NCBI GenBank assembly: GCA_015501585.1
Contig: JADNRY010000218.1
Coordinates: forward strand, 1-64,000
Source: Rhodocollybia butyracea
Taxonomy: Eukaryota > Basidiomycota > Agaricomycetes > Agaricales > Omphalotaceae
Length of the DNA: 64,000 nt
Direction: 5' to 3'
Below the pieces are notes generated by a model. It saw nothing but the letters and a program-made list of their open reading frames with translations. It made no database searches and had not been told where the DNA came from. This document shows, piece after piece, positions 30,989 through 40,387 of this stretch (positions are counted from its first letter, which is position 1; every line of letters starts with the position of its first letter). The position numbers and the translations under genes are program-made.

Positions 30989-33215
30989 TGTAACCGTACA
31001 TTTTGACACTTTGTACGTGTTATACAATGCAATAAGAGAGTTATACGGAGCCCGAGCGTGATAGCTGTTGCCGAGGCAAAGAACTTAACAATAATACTCA
31101 GCGAGCCGTGAAGGTACGCCCACAAGCGTAGCCTAGAGCCAAGCTAGCGAGGATACCTGGGCTGCCCGGAGATGTAACGCTAGATCGTCAATCTAGTTAT
31201 ACCCAAAGAGTGTAGACTCTCTAAACTACAGGACATCTCGAAGCGGGATAAGTACTAAGCCAACGCGTTACTCGAGGGAAGGAATTATGAGGGAAGGCAT
31301 CCCTCGCACTAAGACCCCCAACGAGCTATGTTAAGATGTGGACTTTACAGTCTGTAACAATGGACCAGAACAATCCCGAGGGAAAACCGTAGAGGTCTAT
31401 TCGCGGCACCGGTCGTAACCGTGACGACGGTAGAAACATACTTAGCGGTCCTACGGAAAGCTACGCGCCGGGATAGCCTTGGCAAATCAAAACATTTGAT
31501 CTTAGAAATCATACACGGAGGTCTTATCCGTTAAAGCCGACTATTGGGAATCACTTGTACATACTCAGCGCAGTTGCTCGAGATTATCATAAGTGGTGTC
31601 GTTGGAAAGCTAGATAACAGGCCTTCTCGAGAGAATGTTAATCACACTCAGGATGGACAGAACTATCCGAGGAATAGAATGAAACTCACCCAAGGGAAAC
31701 CGGGCGGCGAATGATCATGAAGCGCAAAGGTACTCCTGACCCCGGAGAATTGTGGAGTAATCGGAGAAACCTCGCTCGGATCAAAACACTCTAAAACTAT
31801 GTTAATCCTCACGAAATCATATTTTACCTCTGATATATACCCAAGAATGGACTATTTCTTTATCGTGTGTACCATATATAGGCTGGAGTTTCCTTTCCGA
31901 GCCAGATTCCTCTGTTCCACTCTCTTTCCGTCTCTCTCCGTATCTATTTCATCTATTTTTCGTATTAAACTCTCTCTACTCAGTATATAAGCCAGATATA
32001 TTTATTCAATAAGACAAGTTACTTGCCACCTCCCCTGTACGAGATTGGTTGTGTTCCTTCACCTCAAAGTTTCTTGCCCTCGACTTGACTGCTAAGACCA
32101 GTGCTCCGTAGAACGTCCCTTCGGGACTAGTAGCGTGACGCCTCCTGACTTGGTTATCTTTGGAAAGTAATAAACTTCACGAAGTTACTTGCCACCTCCC
32201 CTGTACGAGATTGGTTGTGTTCCTTCACCTTAGAGGATCTTTCCCTCGATTTGTATGTTCGGAAGTGAGCTCCGTAGAACGTCCTTGGGACTAGTAGCGT
32301 GACGCTTCTCTACTTAACTACGAGTTGGTTGTTAGTTTCTTCACCTAGTAAGTAGCTGGTCACCTCTCTACGTGTTCCCGCGGAGAAGTGTTAGTTGCTT
32401 CACGAAGTTGTTAGCCAGTCTCGACGCTTTACTGCGGAGTGACTGATAGTTTCTTCAAGGAGTTTGATTTACTGTCATATTACTTGCTCGGCGGAATTTG
32501 GCCTGTAATAGAATTTCACAAACTTCCTTTGGCCCACTTGAGAATCTGATCGAGTCTTGAGCGTGTGAGTTCCCTCGAACTCCAGATCAACCTTAAATCT
32601 AGTTGCTTCCTTAGAGGGGACGGTTTCTAGTAAGGAATTATTCGGCTCCAGAGTGAGGGTTCCTTAGTCGACTTCCCTGTGAAGTTAGGCGAGCCACTAA
32701 GATTGTGGTACGAGTTCCTAGTGATTAAGTTCACTCACAATATCGTAGCTTGGCCCAGAGTTTGGTCGAGGACTTTACGGCGTCACAGCAGCTAGTGCCA
32801 GAGTTTGCCTAGGGTTGTTGACAAACCCCGAGATTACTATTCTAGCTAGAGCCAGAGTTTGCCTAGGAGAATCTTAGTTTTGTTGTATTGGTTTTGGTTT
32901 CGATTATTTGGTTTTGGACACATACACATTATTGGTTTTGGTTTGGTTATATTGATTCGGACATCCCGACATTCCCTTGTACATATGTACACCCAGCTGG
33001 GCTTCCCTCGACTCAGTTCTAAGAGTTGTCCAAGCTTAGTTACCCATGTTAGCGCTACAGTCTTGAACCTGGAGCAGTCGCGCGCGTACATCCGATATTA
33101 CAAAGCTTTCCCTCGGGGAATCTCTGACAACCCGCCCTCGCTCCCTTACATATCGATAGTCTGGTTAGGTGCGGTAGTGTTTTTGTTAGGTTGTTTTATA
33201 GCACCTTTCGCATAC
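30989..33215 (+). repeat. Left long terminal repeat
   Basis: Starts TGTAACCGTACATTTTGACA. It contains a TATA-like ACCATATATAGG (31871) followed by a CT-rich tract, and a 166-bp internal tandem duplication (units from 32021 and 32187: ACTTGCCACCTCCCCTGTAC..). The right end is approximate. Compare 38411-40030. Confidence 0.55.
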
Positions 33216-33239
33216 CTACACGTAAATACCCAAATACTG

Positions 33240-34220
33240 GTCTGAAGAACTACTTACTCAAGATTTATGATGCTGAAAAGGCCAAATTTGGGTATAAGCC
33301 AAGAGATGTACTTGACTTTGCTCACAAGCACCATTATAAGACTTGTGGCAGCCTCTCTCAATGGTACAAATATTGCCGTAGGTACCAAGCTCGAGCTGGA
33401 CTTCTTTGTAAGCAGAAGAAATTGTCTGACTTGGAGTACCATGGGTGGTTCTGGATGGGAATCCCAACCACTCTCCAGCATATAATAGGGGATTTACTAC
33501 AGCTAGATAAGTCTGGGTCTTTGGAAAAATGTTTTCAAGTCCCTCAATTAGCTAAGAAAGTTGATGAGCAAAAGCCATACCACCCCCGGGATAATGACAA
33601 TAATAATTACCGGCGGGGAAAGGCCTTTGAAAGTCAGTCCTACAGAGGTCCAGAATGTTTTGGTTGTGGAGTTTCAGGGCCACCGGCTTGGTGATTGTCA
33701 AGAAATGACTGCCCAAATATGCTGGGGTGAAATTATACAAGACCCCACTACTAGACAGTACTTATTCCCTAGTGGAGAGATTATCAGGAGAATAGGAACT
33801 GAGTCCATAGCTACTGCTGTAGACAGAATTTTGGAACAGCAGCGGCCCCGCACACCTAAGTCATTATTTGCATGTATGAAGAAAGATGTGCAATCTTACA
33901 TGTCTCAAGCCTCACAAGAAACTGAAGCCTGTGTTCTCCAAGCTAGCCAAGACACTACAGAATTTTTGGACTCAGGAGATGAGTGGGAAGAAAATTACTG
34001 GAAGTGTCGAGAAAAGTTTGCACACTCCAGTGATGGCCTGGGCTTTGAATCTGAAGTATCATTTGAGTCGGATGAGCTTGTAGACAGCAACTCCGCATAT
34101 GAGTCTGATGCTGATGACTCGGAATTGAGGCCAGTGTATGGAGCGGACCGGGTAGTACAGTCCAAGAGTCGGGATGCCCGACTACAAGCAACTGTAAGCC
34201 CTCGGGATAGACCCTGACGT
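33240..34220 (+). pseudogene. Retroelement gag with zinc knuckle, frameshifted
   Basis: Frame 1 (33241-33690): GLKNYLLKIYDAEKAKFGYK, HHYKTCGSLSQWYKYCRRYQ, GWFWMGIP, LQLDKSGSLEKCF, typical of fungal gypsy-type Gag capsid C-terminal half, then ECFGCG at 33655. The knuckle CxxCGxxGHxxGDC is split by a shift near 33675: the downstream part (HRLGDCQEMTAQICWGEII) is in the frame of 33561-34217. That frame continues through an acidic region (SDELVDSNSAYESDADDSE). Not functional as it stands. The N-terminal part of Gag is not resolved. Confidence 0.55.
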
Positions 34221-34689
34221 GCAATACAGTCCCCTGTTCAAGCCAATGGTACACATACTCCCTGGAATGCCGGATTAAATAAAGGAAAAGGGGTGAGTGA
34301 ACCAAATGCCAAGAAAGGTAAATTAGAGAAGGTATGTGATAGAGAAGCACCTATACCACTGATTGATTCTTCGATTCCTACAAAGCCAACTTCATCAAAG
34401 ATTGATATTCCTGAAGTGGCTAGCCCAGAAGTCCCTGTCAAGAAAATTTTAAGAAGGGATAACCTGCCATTACCGAGTTCAAGTAAGGATGTAGAAATGG
34501 AAGAGTTACCTGTTAGGAATAATGTTCCCCCAGAGCCAAAGCCCATTGATGTATGAGAGGTTCGATTCCGCACTCCCCAGGACATTCCCAGAGAAGAAGA
34601 GGTACAGCAAACTAGTAAAAGTCCCCCTGAAAATCTGAAGAGAAGGAGACCGGAATTAACTAAAGATGATGTGAATACCGAAAAGGTTC

Positions 34690-34955
34690 ATCAGGAAAAG
34701 GCATATGAACTCAAGGCAACTTGAGCAAAGGTTGAACCATTTTGTTTGGCTCAAGTCAACTTAGGCTTACTTGGGCCAACTTAGGCCAACTTGGGACCAA
34801 CTTCATAAAATTGGGATTGGTGAAGTTTGTGAGGTTGTCCCAAGTTGGCTCCAAGTCAACTCAAGTCAGCTCAAGTCAGCTTACATTGACTTGAGCCAAA
34901 CAAAATGGTTCAACCTTTGTACAAGTTGCCTTGAGTTTATATGCCTTTTCCTGAT
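34690..34955. mobile_element. 266-bp MITE inside the retroelement
   Basis: Terminal inverted repeats of over 60 bp: ATCAGGAAAAGGCATATGAA at the left pairs with its complement ending CCTTTTCCTGAT at 34955, extending through CTCAAGGCAACTTG and GGTTGAACCATTTTGTTTGG. The centre is made of CAACTTAGG/CAAGTCAA-type words. No clear target duplication was identified. Confidence 0.75.
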
Positions 34956-35075
34956 AAGTTCATTCACGCTGGCGCTCAGAATTATCAAGTCAAATAGATT
35001 GGCGCGCCGTAGTCAGTAAAATAATGAACACACAAATTACTATGCCTATGAAGGATATATTGGGTACTTCAGGAG

Positions 35076-35417
35076 AAATATGCCGGATCATGACTGATCT
35101 CATTAAACTGAAGAATCCCAAAGTCCTCAGTGTAGAAGGGCTTACACGTCAAAATGCTTTGGAGTACATATTGAAGTCCCTGAATGCCGCGCAAGCTAGT
35201 CACACAGCAGGGGATGGGAGATTAATAAGACTCCAATTAAGAAGTAAATATGCCGGATCATGACTGATCTCATTAAACTGAAGAATCCCAAAGTCCTCAG
35301 TGTAGAAGGGCTTACACGTCAAAATGCTTTGGAGTACATATTGAAATCCCTGAATGCCGCGCAAGCTAGTCACACAGCAGGGGATGGGAGATTAATAAGA
35401 CTCCAATTAAGAAGTAA
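35076..35417. repeat. 170-bp tandem duplication that breaks the gag-pro frame
   Basis: Two units (from 35076 and 35246), identical except for one base (TTGAAGTCCC/TTGAAATCCC). Since 170 is not a multiple of three, the first unit reads out to a stop (..SKYAGS) and only the second is in frame with the protease. Confidence 0.9.
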
Positions 35418-36195
35418 TGGTCTAACCTTTTATGGTATTTTAGACACAGGATCTGAGCTTAATATTGTCTCGCGTAAGCTAGCAGAGCAATTAGCAGAGC
35501 AGGTGGACAAACGAAAAGGAACACGGATGAATGATGCTAATGGCGGTGAAGGAAAACTTGCCGGAGTTGTACAAGATGTACACGCGTGGTTTGGGAACTT
35601 AGAAACCACCGGGGATTTCTTTGTAGGTGACAAACCACCGTTTGATATGTTGTTGGGGCGTCCGTGGCAGTGTATCAACAGAGTAAGTGTAGATGAACGC
35701 AAGAACGGAACATACTTAGTTTTCAAGGACAAAAACTGGAGGGAGACTTACGAAAAATTAATAGCTCCACCAGGGAGACGTTCTGAGCAAGTAAAGCTAG
35801 TTACCAACTTGATTGGTCCTTCTAGGCGGACTATACCAGTATATTTTGCTAAAAGAGGGATAGATGAAGTTATTCCAGACTCCGAAGAAGAGCAAGAAAT
35901 CAAGTCCCCAAGACAATCGAGTCAAGAATCTGAGTCAGGCGAGCCATGCGATGAGACTATGGAGTCGCATTACTCTGCACAAGCACAGGATTGTGATGCA
36001 ATAGGTAGCATTGAGTTAGAAGACTTATACAAAAATGTATTTCACAGAAGCTCACCTACTAACAAAGAATGCAGGAATGAATCACCAGTAATTGGACTAG
36101 AAGACACGTCAAACGCGCCGGATGACGCGTTCAGTGAAGGAGAGCTTGATAAAGAAGACAATTCAACTGAACGAACTTTATGGCCGTTTAAGTGA
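35260..36195 (+). CDS. Retropepsin-like aspartic protease region of the retroelement
   Basis: An open frame of 311 codons. After a leader (LTRQNALEYILKSLNAAQAS) comes the protease fold: ILDTGSELNIVS (catalytic Asp in DTG-S), GVVQDVHAWFGNL, FFVGDKPPFDMLLGRPWQ (the ILG-equivalent near the C-terminal half), then KNGTYLVFKDKNW. This matches the clan AA retroviral-type proteases of fungal gypsy elements. The following acidic 120 residues end in a stop at 36195, with no reverse transcriptase behind it. It is probably expressed, if at all, as a Gag-Pro fusion; the upstream duplication interrupts that fusion. Confidence 0.7.
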   Translation: MTDLIKLKNPKVLSVEGLTRQNALEYILKSLNAAQASHTAGDGRLIRLQLRSNGLTFYGILDTGSELNIVSRKLAEQLAEQVDKRKGTRMNDANGGEGKLAGVVQDVHAWFGNLETTGDFFVGDKPPFDMLLGRPWQCINRVSVDERKNGTYLVFKDKNWRETYEKLIAPPGRRSEQVKLVTNLIGPSRRTIPVYFAKRGIDEVIPDSEEEQEIKSPRQSSQESESGEPCDETMESHYSAQAQDCDAIGSIELEDLYKNVFHRSSPTNKECRNESPVIGLEDTSNAPDDAFSEGELDKEDNSTERTLWPFK

Positions 36196-37553
36196 GGGCA
36201 CATGTTTGTGCATTCACCGAGACAAACGTCAAATCAGCATTTTCGAAGACAGGTGTTGTTCCATTCAACCCTGACATTGTCTCTGAGCAAGCCATGGCCC
36301 CGAGTCTTGAAACATTGATGTTGACAATGTGTTTGATGCCTCTGGGAGTCGTGAGCCCTGTATGAGAAATTTCCGCTCTCATTCATACTCATCAGCAACA
36401 AAAACGCAAGGCAACAGACTCACCTGGTGACTCAGACACCCCACCTCATCGCCGCCCATCACCATTCTTATCACCTCATACACCATACAATCATCATCCG
36501 ACACCTGTGGCAAACACCCTTACACAACTCTGTTTGACTTCCACTGCTTTTCTTGTCACAAGTTCACCTATCCAGTCTACTTCATGTTTGCCACCTCGAA
36601 GCAACAACCTTCATTTCACCTCGAAGCAACTGTCATGCAGACCTTCTTGAACAGCCACCAATGACTGAGCCTGAGGCTCAGCTTCAAGTAGCGCTGCAGC
36701 ACAGTAACAACCTTATTGACTTACAAAAGAGTTGGTTACTGGCAATGCAGGCACAGAATGTCCTCCAGGACATGTATACCAGGCGAGTGCGAGGACAGCT
36801 TGAATATCAGGAGGCGAAAGAGGTGCAGAAGAAAAAGAAGTCAGTGAGATTGAACACCAATGGCTGTCCAAAAACTCCTAACATTGGCGGAGTTCAAGGA
36901 TGCTGTCAAGGAGGCAACACAGAGGAAGGTGGCAGAAGAAGCGGAAGTGGATAAGAAGAAGGATGGACAAACCACGGCACATCAACGATGGAGTAGGGTA
37001 CTCCAGTCGGACCTGCCCTTAGTCAATCACGAGGTATCATCTCATAGTAGATCCATTGTCATTAGTAGATCTTAGGTTATACAGTCATGTTCTAGTCACT
37101 ACGAGCCCAGCTCCCACTCGCTGTATCCTCAGCAGACCACTCTGGCCCACTCCAACAACTTGCAACCGCAGTTGTGAGGTGGGAGGTTTCAAAGGAACGA
37201 TGCAAGGAGGACAATACAAAGAAGCTGACAACATGGGAATCATCCGTCAAAGAGTGGGAGAAAGAACAAGATGTTGCACATACCGAGAAACAAAAACCTA
37301 CATGGAACAAGCCCCTGAAGCCTACTTATGCATCTGGCTCACTGCTGAAAGTCCCGGCCAAACCAAAACTTGCCAATTTCTTGTTGGAAAACCCAGTTGC
37401 GCCCTCAAGAAACGCCACCCAGGATGTCCCAATGCACGATGGGAATGGATCTGATGAAGGGGGGAATGTGAGCAATGAAGAAGAGCAGGGTTTTGGCAAT
37501 GGAAATTGCAGCGGTTCACACAGCGATGAGGAGATGGACGACGACGAGTAATT
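36196..37553 (+). pseudogene. C-terminal tail of a pogo-like (DDE) transposase, decayed
   Basis: Directly after the protease stop, the frame reads AFTETNVKSAFSKTGVVPFN PDIVSEQAMAPS in effect (36205-36300): the 'AFxxTGIVPFNPxxI' block and 'AMAPS' block that end the DDE domain of fungal pogo-like transposases. A TGA (36362) follows. Then come a Ser/Pro/His-rich linker, a leucine/glutamine helix with NLIDLQKSWLLAMQAQNVLQ, KKKKSVRLNTNG..LLTLAEFKDA, and, after a disturbed stretch (37000-37170), VKEWEKEQDVAHTEKQKPTW and an acidic end (SDEEMDDDE). This is the usual coiled-coil tail of those proteins. Stops and frameshifts are several; the DDE domain itself is absent. Confidence 0.6.
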
Positions 37554-38410
37554 GCGACAGAAGCGCGCAATTGACGGACTTTACATAATCTACTTGATAT
37601 AGTAAATCATGCAAAAATCACGGCCAATGTGACAACTGTTTGAAGGAGTCAAAATTCACTGATAACAAATATTTGCACTGATTACTTTAATCGCACACAT
37701 TGCCCTCTGTCCGAAGCATATATTAGCAGTAAATAATGTTCATTGACCACTTATAAAACTTTCTATCAGTTCAGATTTGGCAATAAGGCCATACCATTTC
37801 ATTCCAAGGTGTAAGTAAATTTTGGTGTTCAAAGGACATGGGAATGACTGTAATACCAGGACAGTTTGGAAAATCTAATTGCAAACATGTGACTTTAGAT
37901 AAAAAAGTATTGGTGATTGGACACAAGTGGTCAGGTACTGACAGATTTACCTAAAAAATACCTGTGACTGGCCAGTTCCAGTATTGGTTCCCACAGGTTT
38001 CAACCAGTTGAAGGTTATACTTTTTTGCGCCGGTTGACCTGCCTGCGGGGTCCTGGTTACCAGAACCGGGTCTCATGTCCATCTTTACCTGAGCAATGTA
38101 TTTTCCAGTAAGTGAGTATCAGACTGCATGCAAATCTTCATAATTTTTTCACCCATTATGGAATTTTTTGTAAATTGATATGGAAAGGCACCAGAAATTT
38201 TGGGGAAACTGCTTTATATGGTGATACTTCCAAATCCTCCCAGCACAAATGTACCATAATCAGTAGAACTTGGAAGAATTGTGATCCTATTCAACTACAA
38301 GTTGCGCAGGTTCAAGGTTGTGTTCCAACCTGCCAAGTACTCATTTGAATTACTTATTATTAACTCATAGATTCAAGTATCCACTAATACATGATTTTTG
38401 CACCTAGGTG
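37554..38410. other. Non-coding interval before the right LTR
   Basis: AT-rich, without frames above 80 codons. Probably the 3' flank of the transposase relic and/or remaining retroelement interior. I see no polypurine tract with certainty. Confidence 0.4.
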
Positions 38411-40030
38411 TGTAACTATACTTTTTGACACACTGTGTAGTATATACAATGCAATAAGAGAGCTATACAGAGCCCAAGTGTGATAGTTGTAGCAGAAGCT
38501 TAGTATTTTAACAATAATACTTAGCTAGCCATTACAGTACACTCACAAGCGAATCAAGATATTCCAAAGCAACAGTCTGGAACAAAGCGGAGATACCGTC
38601 CGACGGAGTTGACTAGCAAATTTGACTAAGACTCAGTACTGTGTTGCTGAAGAGAACCCGAATATTATAGATCACATGCCAAGACTAGCACAGACCATAG
38701 GGGAGACCTACCGGTACGCAGAAGTGCACCAGCTCCCAAGAGATTGTAGAACGTCGGCCGAAGGTACTCTAGAAAGAAATACACTTATAGATACTAGGCT
38801 AGCCAACTCAACTTATATGATAGTATTGTCGTTAGAAAGCTAGCGCACTGGGCTAACAGTTCCGGACACTTCCCTTTAATGGAGAAGTACTAAGGACTAG
38901 CCAACACCGCTTTAACATCCTGAGTAAGACAGAGGAAAGTGAGTACGCAAGGTACGAGCACCACTGCCTGAAATATGAACCTGCGGACCGCAGGGCGGAT
39001 TACCGTCTAGGACCAAAGGACCAAAGGACTTTAACCAATTTAATATATACAAGTTACTACCCGATTTGGACATACATAGTAGTTTGGATGGTTTTACCAT
39101 ATCCTATATACCCTGTATGGCAATGAGTTTCCTTTCCTAGCCCTCTCTCTGTCTCTCTGTCTCAGTTTCTCTCTCAAAATCTGTATGTTTCATATCTTTT
39201 ATTATTAAACTTTTTCTCCTCTCTATAGAAGCTTAGGGTATTTACCTAGAAATACAAGTTACCCGCCACCTCCAACTTGAAAGTACGAGATTGGTAGTTG
39301 TTTCTTCAATTAGAAGTTATTTGCCCTTCATTATAAGTTAGAGAGTGCTGGCTCTGCTGACTCATGACATCTAGCCACTTTAATAGAGGATTGATACTTC
39401 ACCACTGAACCTTGTGCCCACTTGAGTTTCTGGTTAGGACTTTAAGTGTGTAAATATAACCAAGTTAAATCTAGTTGCTTCCTTAGAGGGGACAGTTTCT
39501 AGTAAGGGATTATTTGTCTCCAGAATAAGGGTTCCTTAGCTAGCTGAAAAGTTAGTGAGCCACTAAGAGTGTGATACAAGTTCCTGGTAATTTGGTACTA
39601 CCTTCAGTTTAGTAGCTTAACCCAGAGTTTGGTTAAGGACTTTACGGCGATTCACTAGCTGGTGCCAGAGTTTGCCCAGGAGTGTTTCAAAGCATTGTAG
39701 TTTGATGACTAGCCAGAGCCAGAATTTGCCTGGGATTATTCTTACTTTGTTTGTTCGCATCCCCACTTCACACACACACACACACACATTCACACTTCGA
39801 CTTAGTTGAGCTAGCTCTGTCCGCAGAGCTTAATCAATATAGTCACCATGCTAGCCTTATACTCAGTACTGGAGTTTGTGTTAGCTAGCTTAATCCGATC
39901 TTATTGTTATCCTGGAGGAATCTCTGACAACTCAACCTCACTCCTAAATTTGATAGTCTGTTTTAGTGCGGTATTGTTCATTAGCTGTTACAGTTGTTTT
40001 GTAACGCATTTCAAAGACCAGTACAAACTA
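38411..40030 (+). repeat. Right long terminal repeat
   Basis: Starts TGTAACTATACTTTTTGACA, with CT-rich promoter region 39135-39180, GTTACCCGCCACCTCC near 39260, and a (CA)n microsatellite at 39770-39790. Homology to the left LTR ends near 40030. The 166-bp internal duplication of the left LTR is not present here. Confidence 0.55.
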
Positions 40031-40387
40031 GATCAATTACCGCAGTAGCTCTCAACTCATGAGTCTTTTAGGGGGTTGAATACTGAAGCACTTAGCACCT
40101 GTGCCCAAGACTAGTAAGTTCTAAGTATTGCACAAGTTTTACTAATAATATATATATATTGATATGTATTTATACTTGATTTATACCACCTCAGTGACCG
40201 TTAAGTCCATGTGAGTATGTGAACCTTTGACTTGTGACTTGTTAGTGATCCATGGAAACAAGTGTTGGGATCTGCACATCAGACACTTGCAAGTACTTGT
40301 GCAAGACCTAGACTCATGTCAATCTTTACTAGTACTGATCCAGGATGCCCAGTAGTGGTTCTATTACCTTCAGCTGTAACAGTATCC

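Larger units (their letters stand above)
30989..40030 (+). mobile_element. Decayed LTR retroelement (gag-protease type, no RT/integrase seen)
   Basis: Two long related direct repeats, 30989 to about 33215 and 38411 to about 40030, both begin TGTAAC..TTTTGACAC and share ATACAATGCAATAAGAGAG, a CT-rich promoter region, TAAATCTAGTTGCTTCCTTA and GGAATCTCTGACAAC near their ends. They differ by many substitutions and in length, so the insertion is old, or the two repeats come from different insertions. Between them lie a gag-like region with a zinc knuckle (33255-34200), a retropepsin-like protease (35260-36195) and, in the rest, a pogo-transposase tail. I found no reverse transcriptase, RNase H or integrase motifs. 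A 5-bp target duplication could not be confirmed. Confidence 0.62.

Noticed and set aside
34555..34585. GGTTCGATTCC word resembling a tRNA T-loop
   Set aside because: No A-box or cloverleaf around it; it lies in the decayed gag region.
39770..40160. (CA)n and (TA)n runs
   Set aside because: Simple microsatellites in or next to the right LTR; no function implied.
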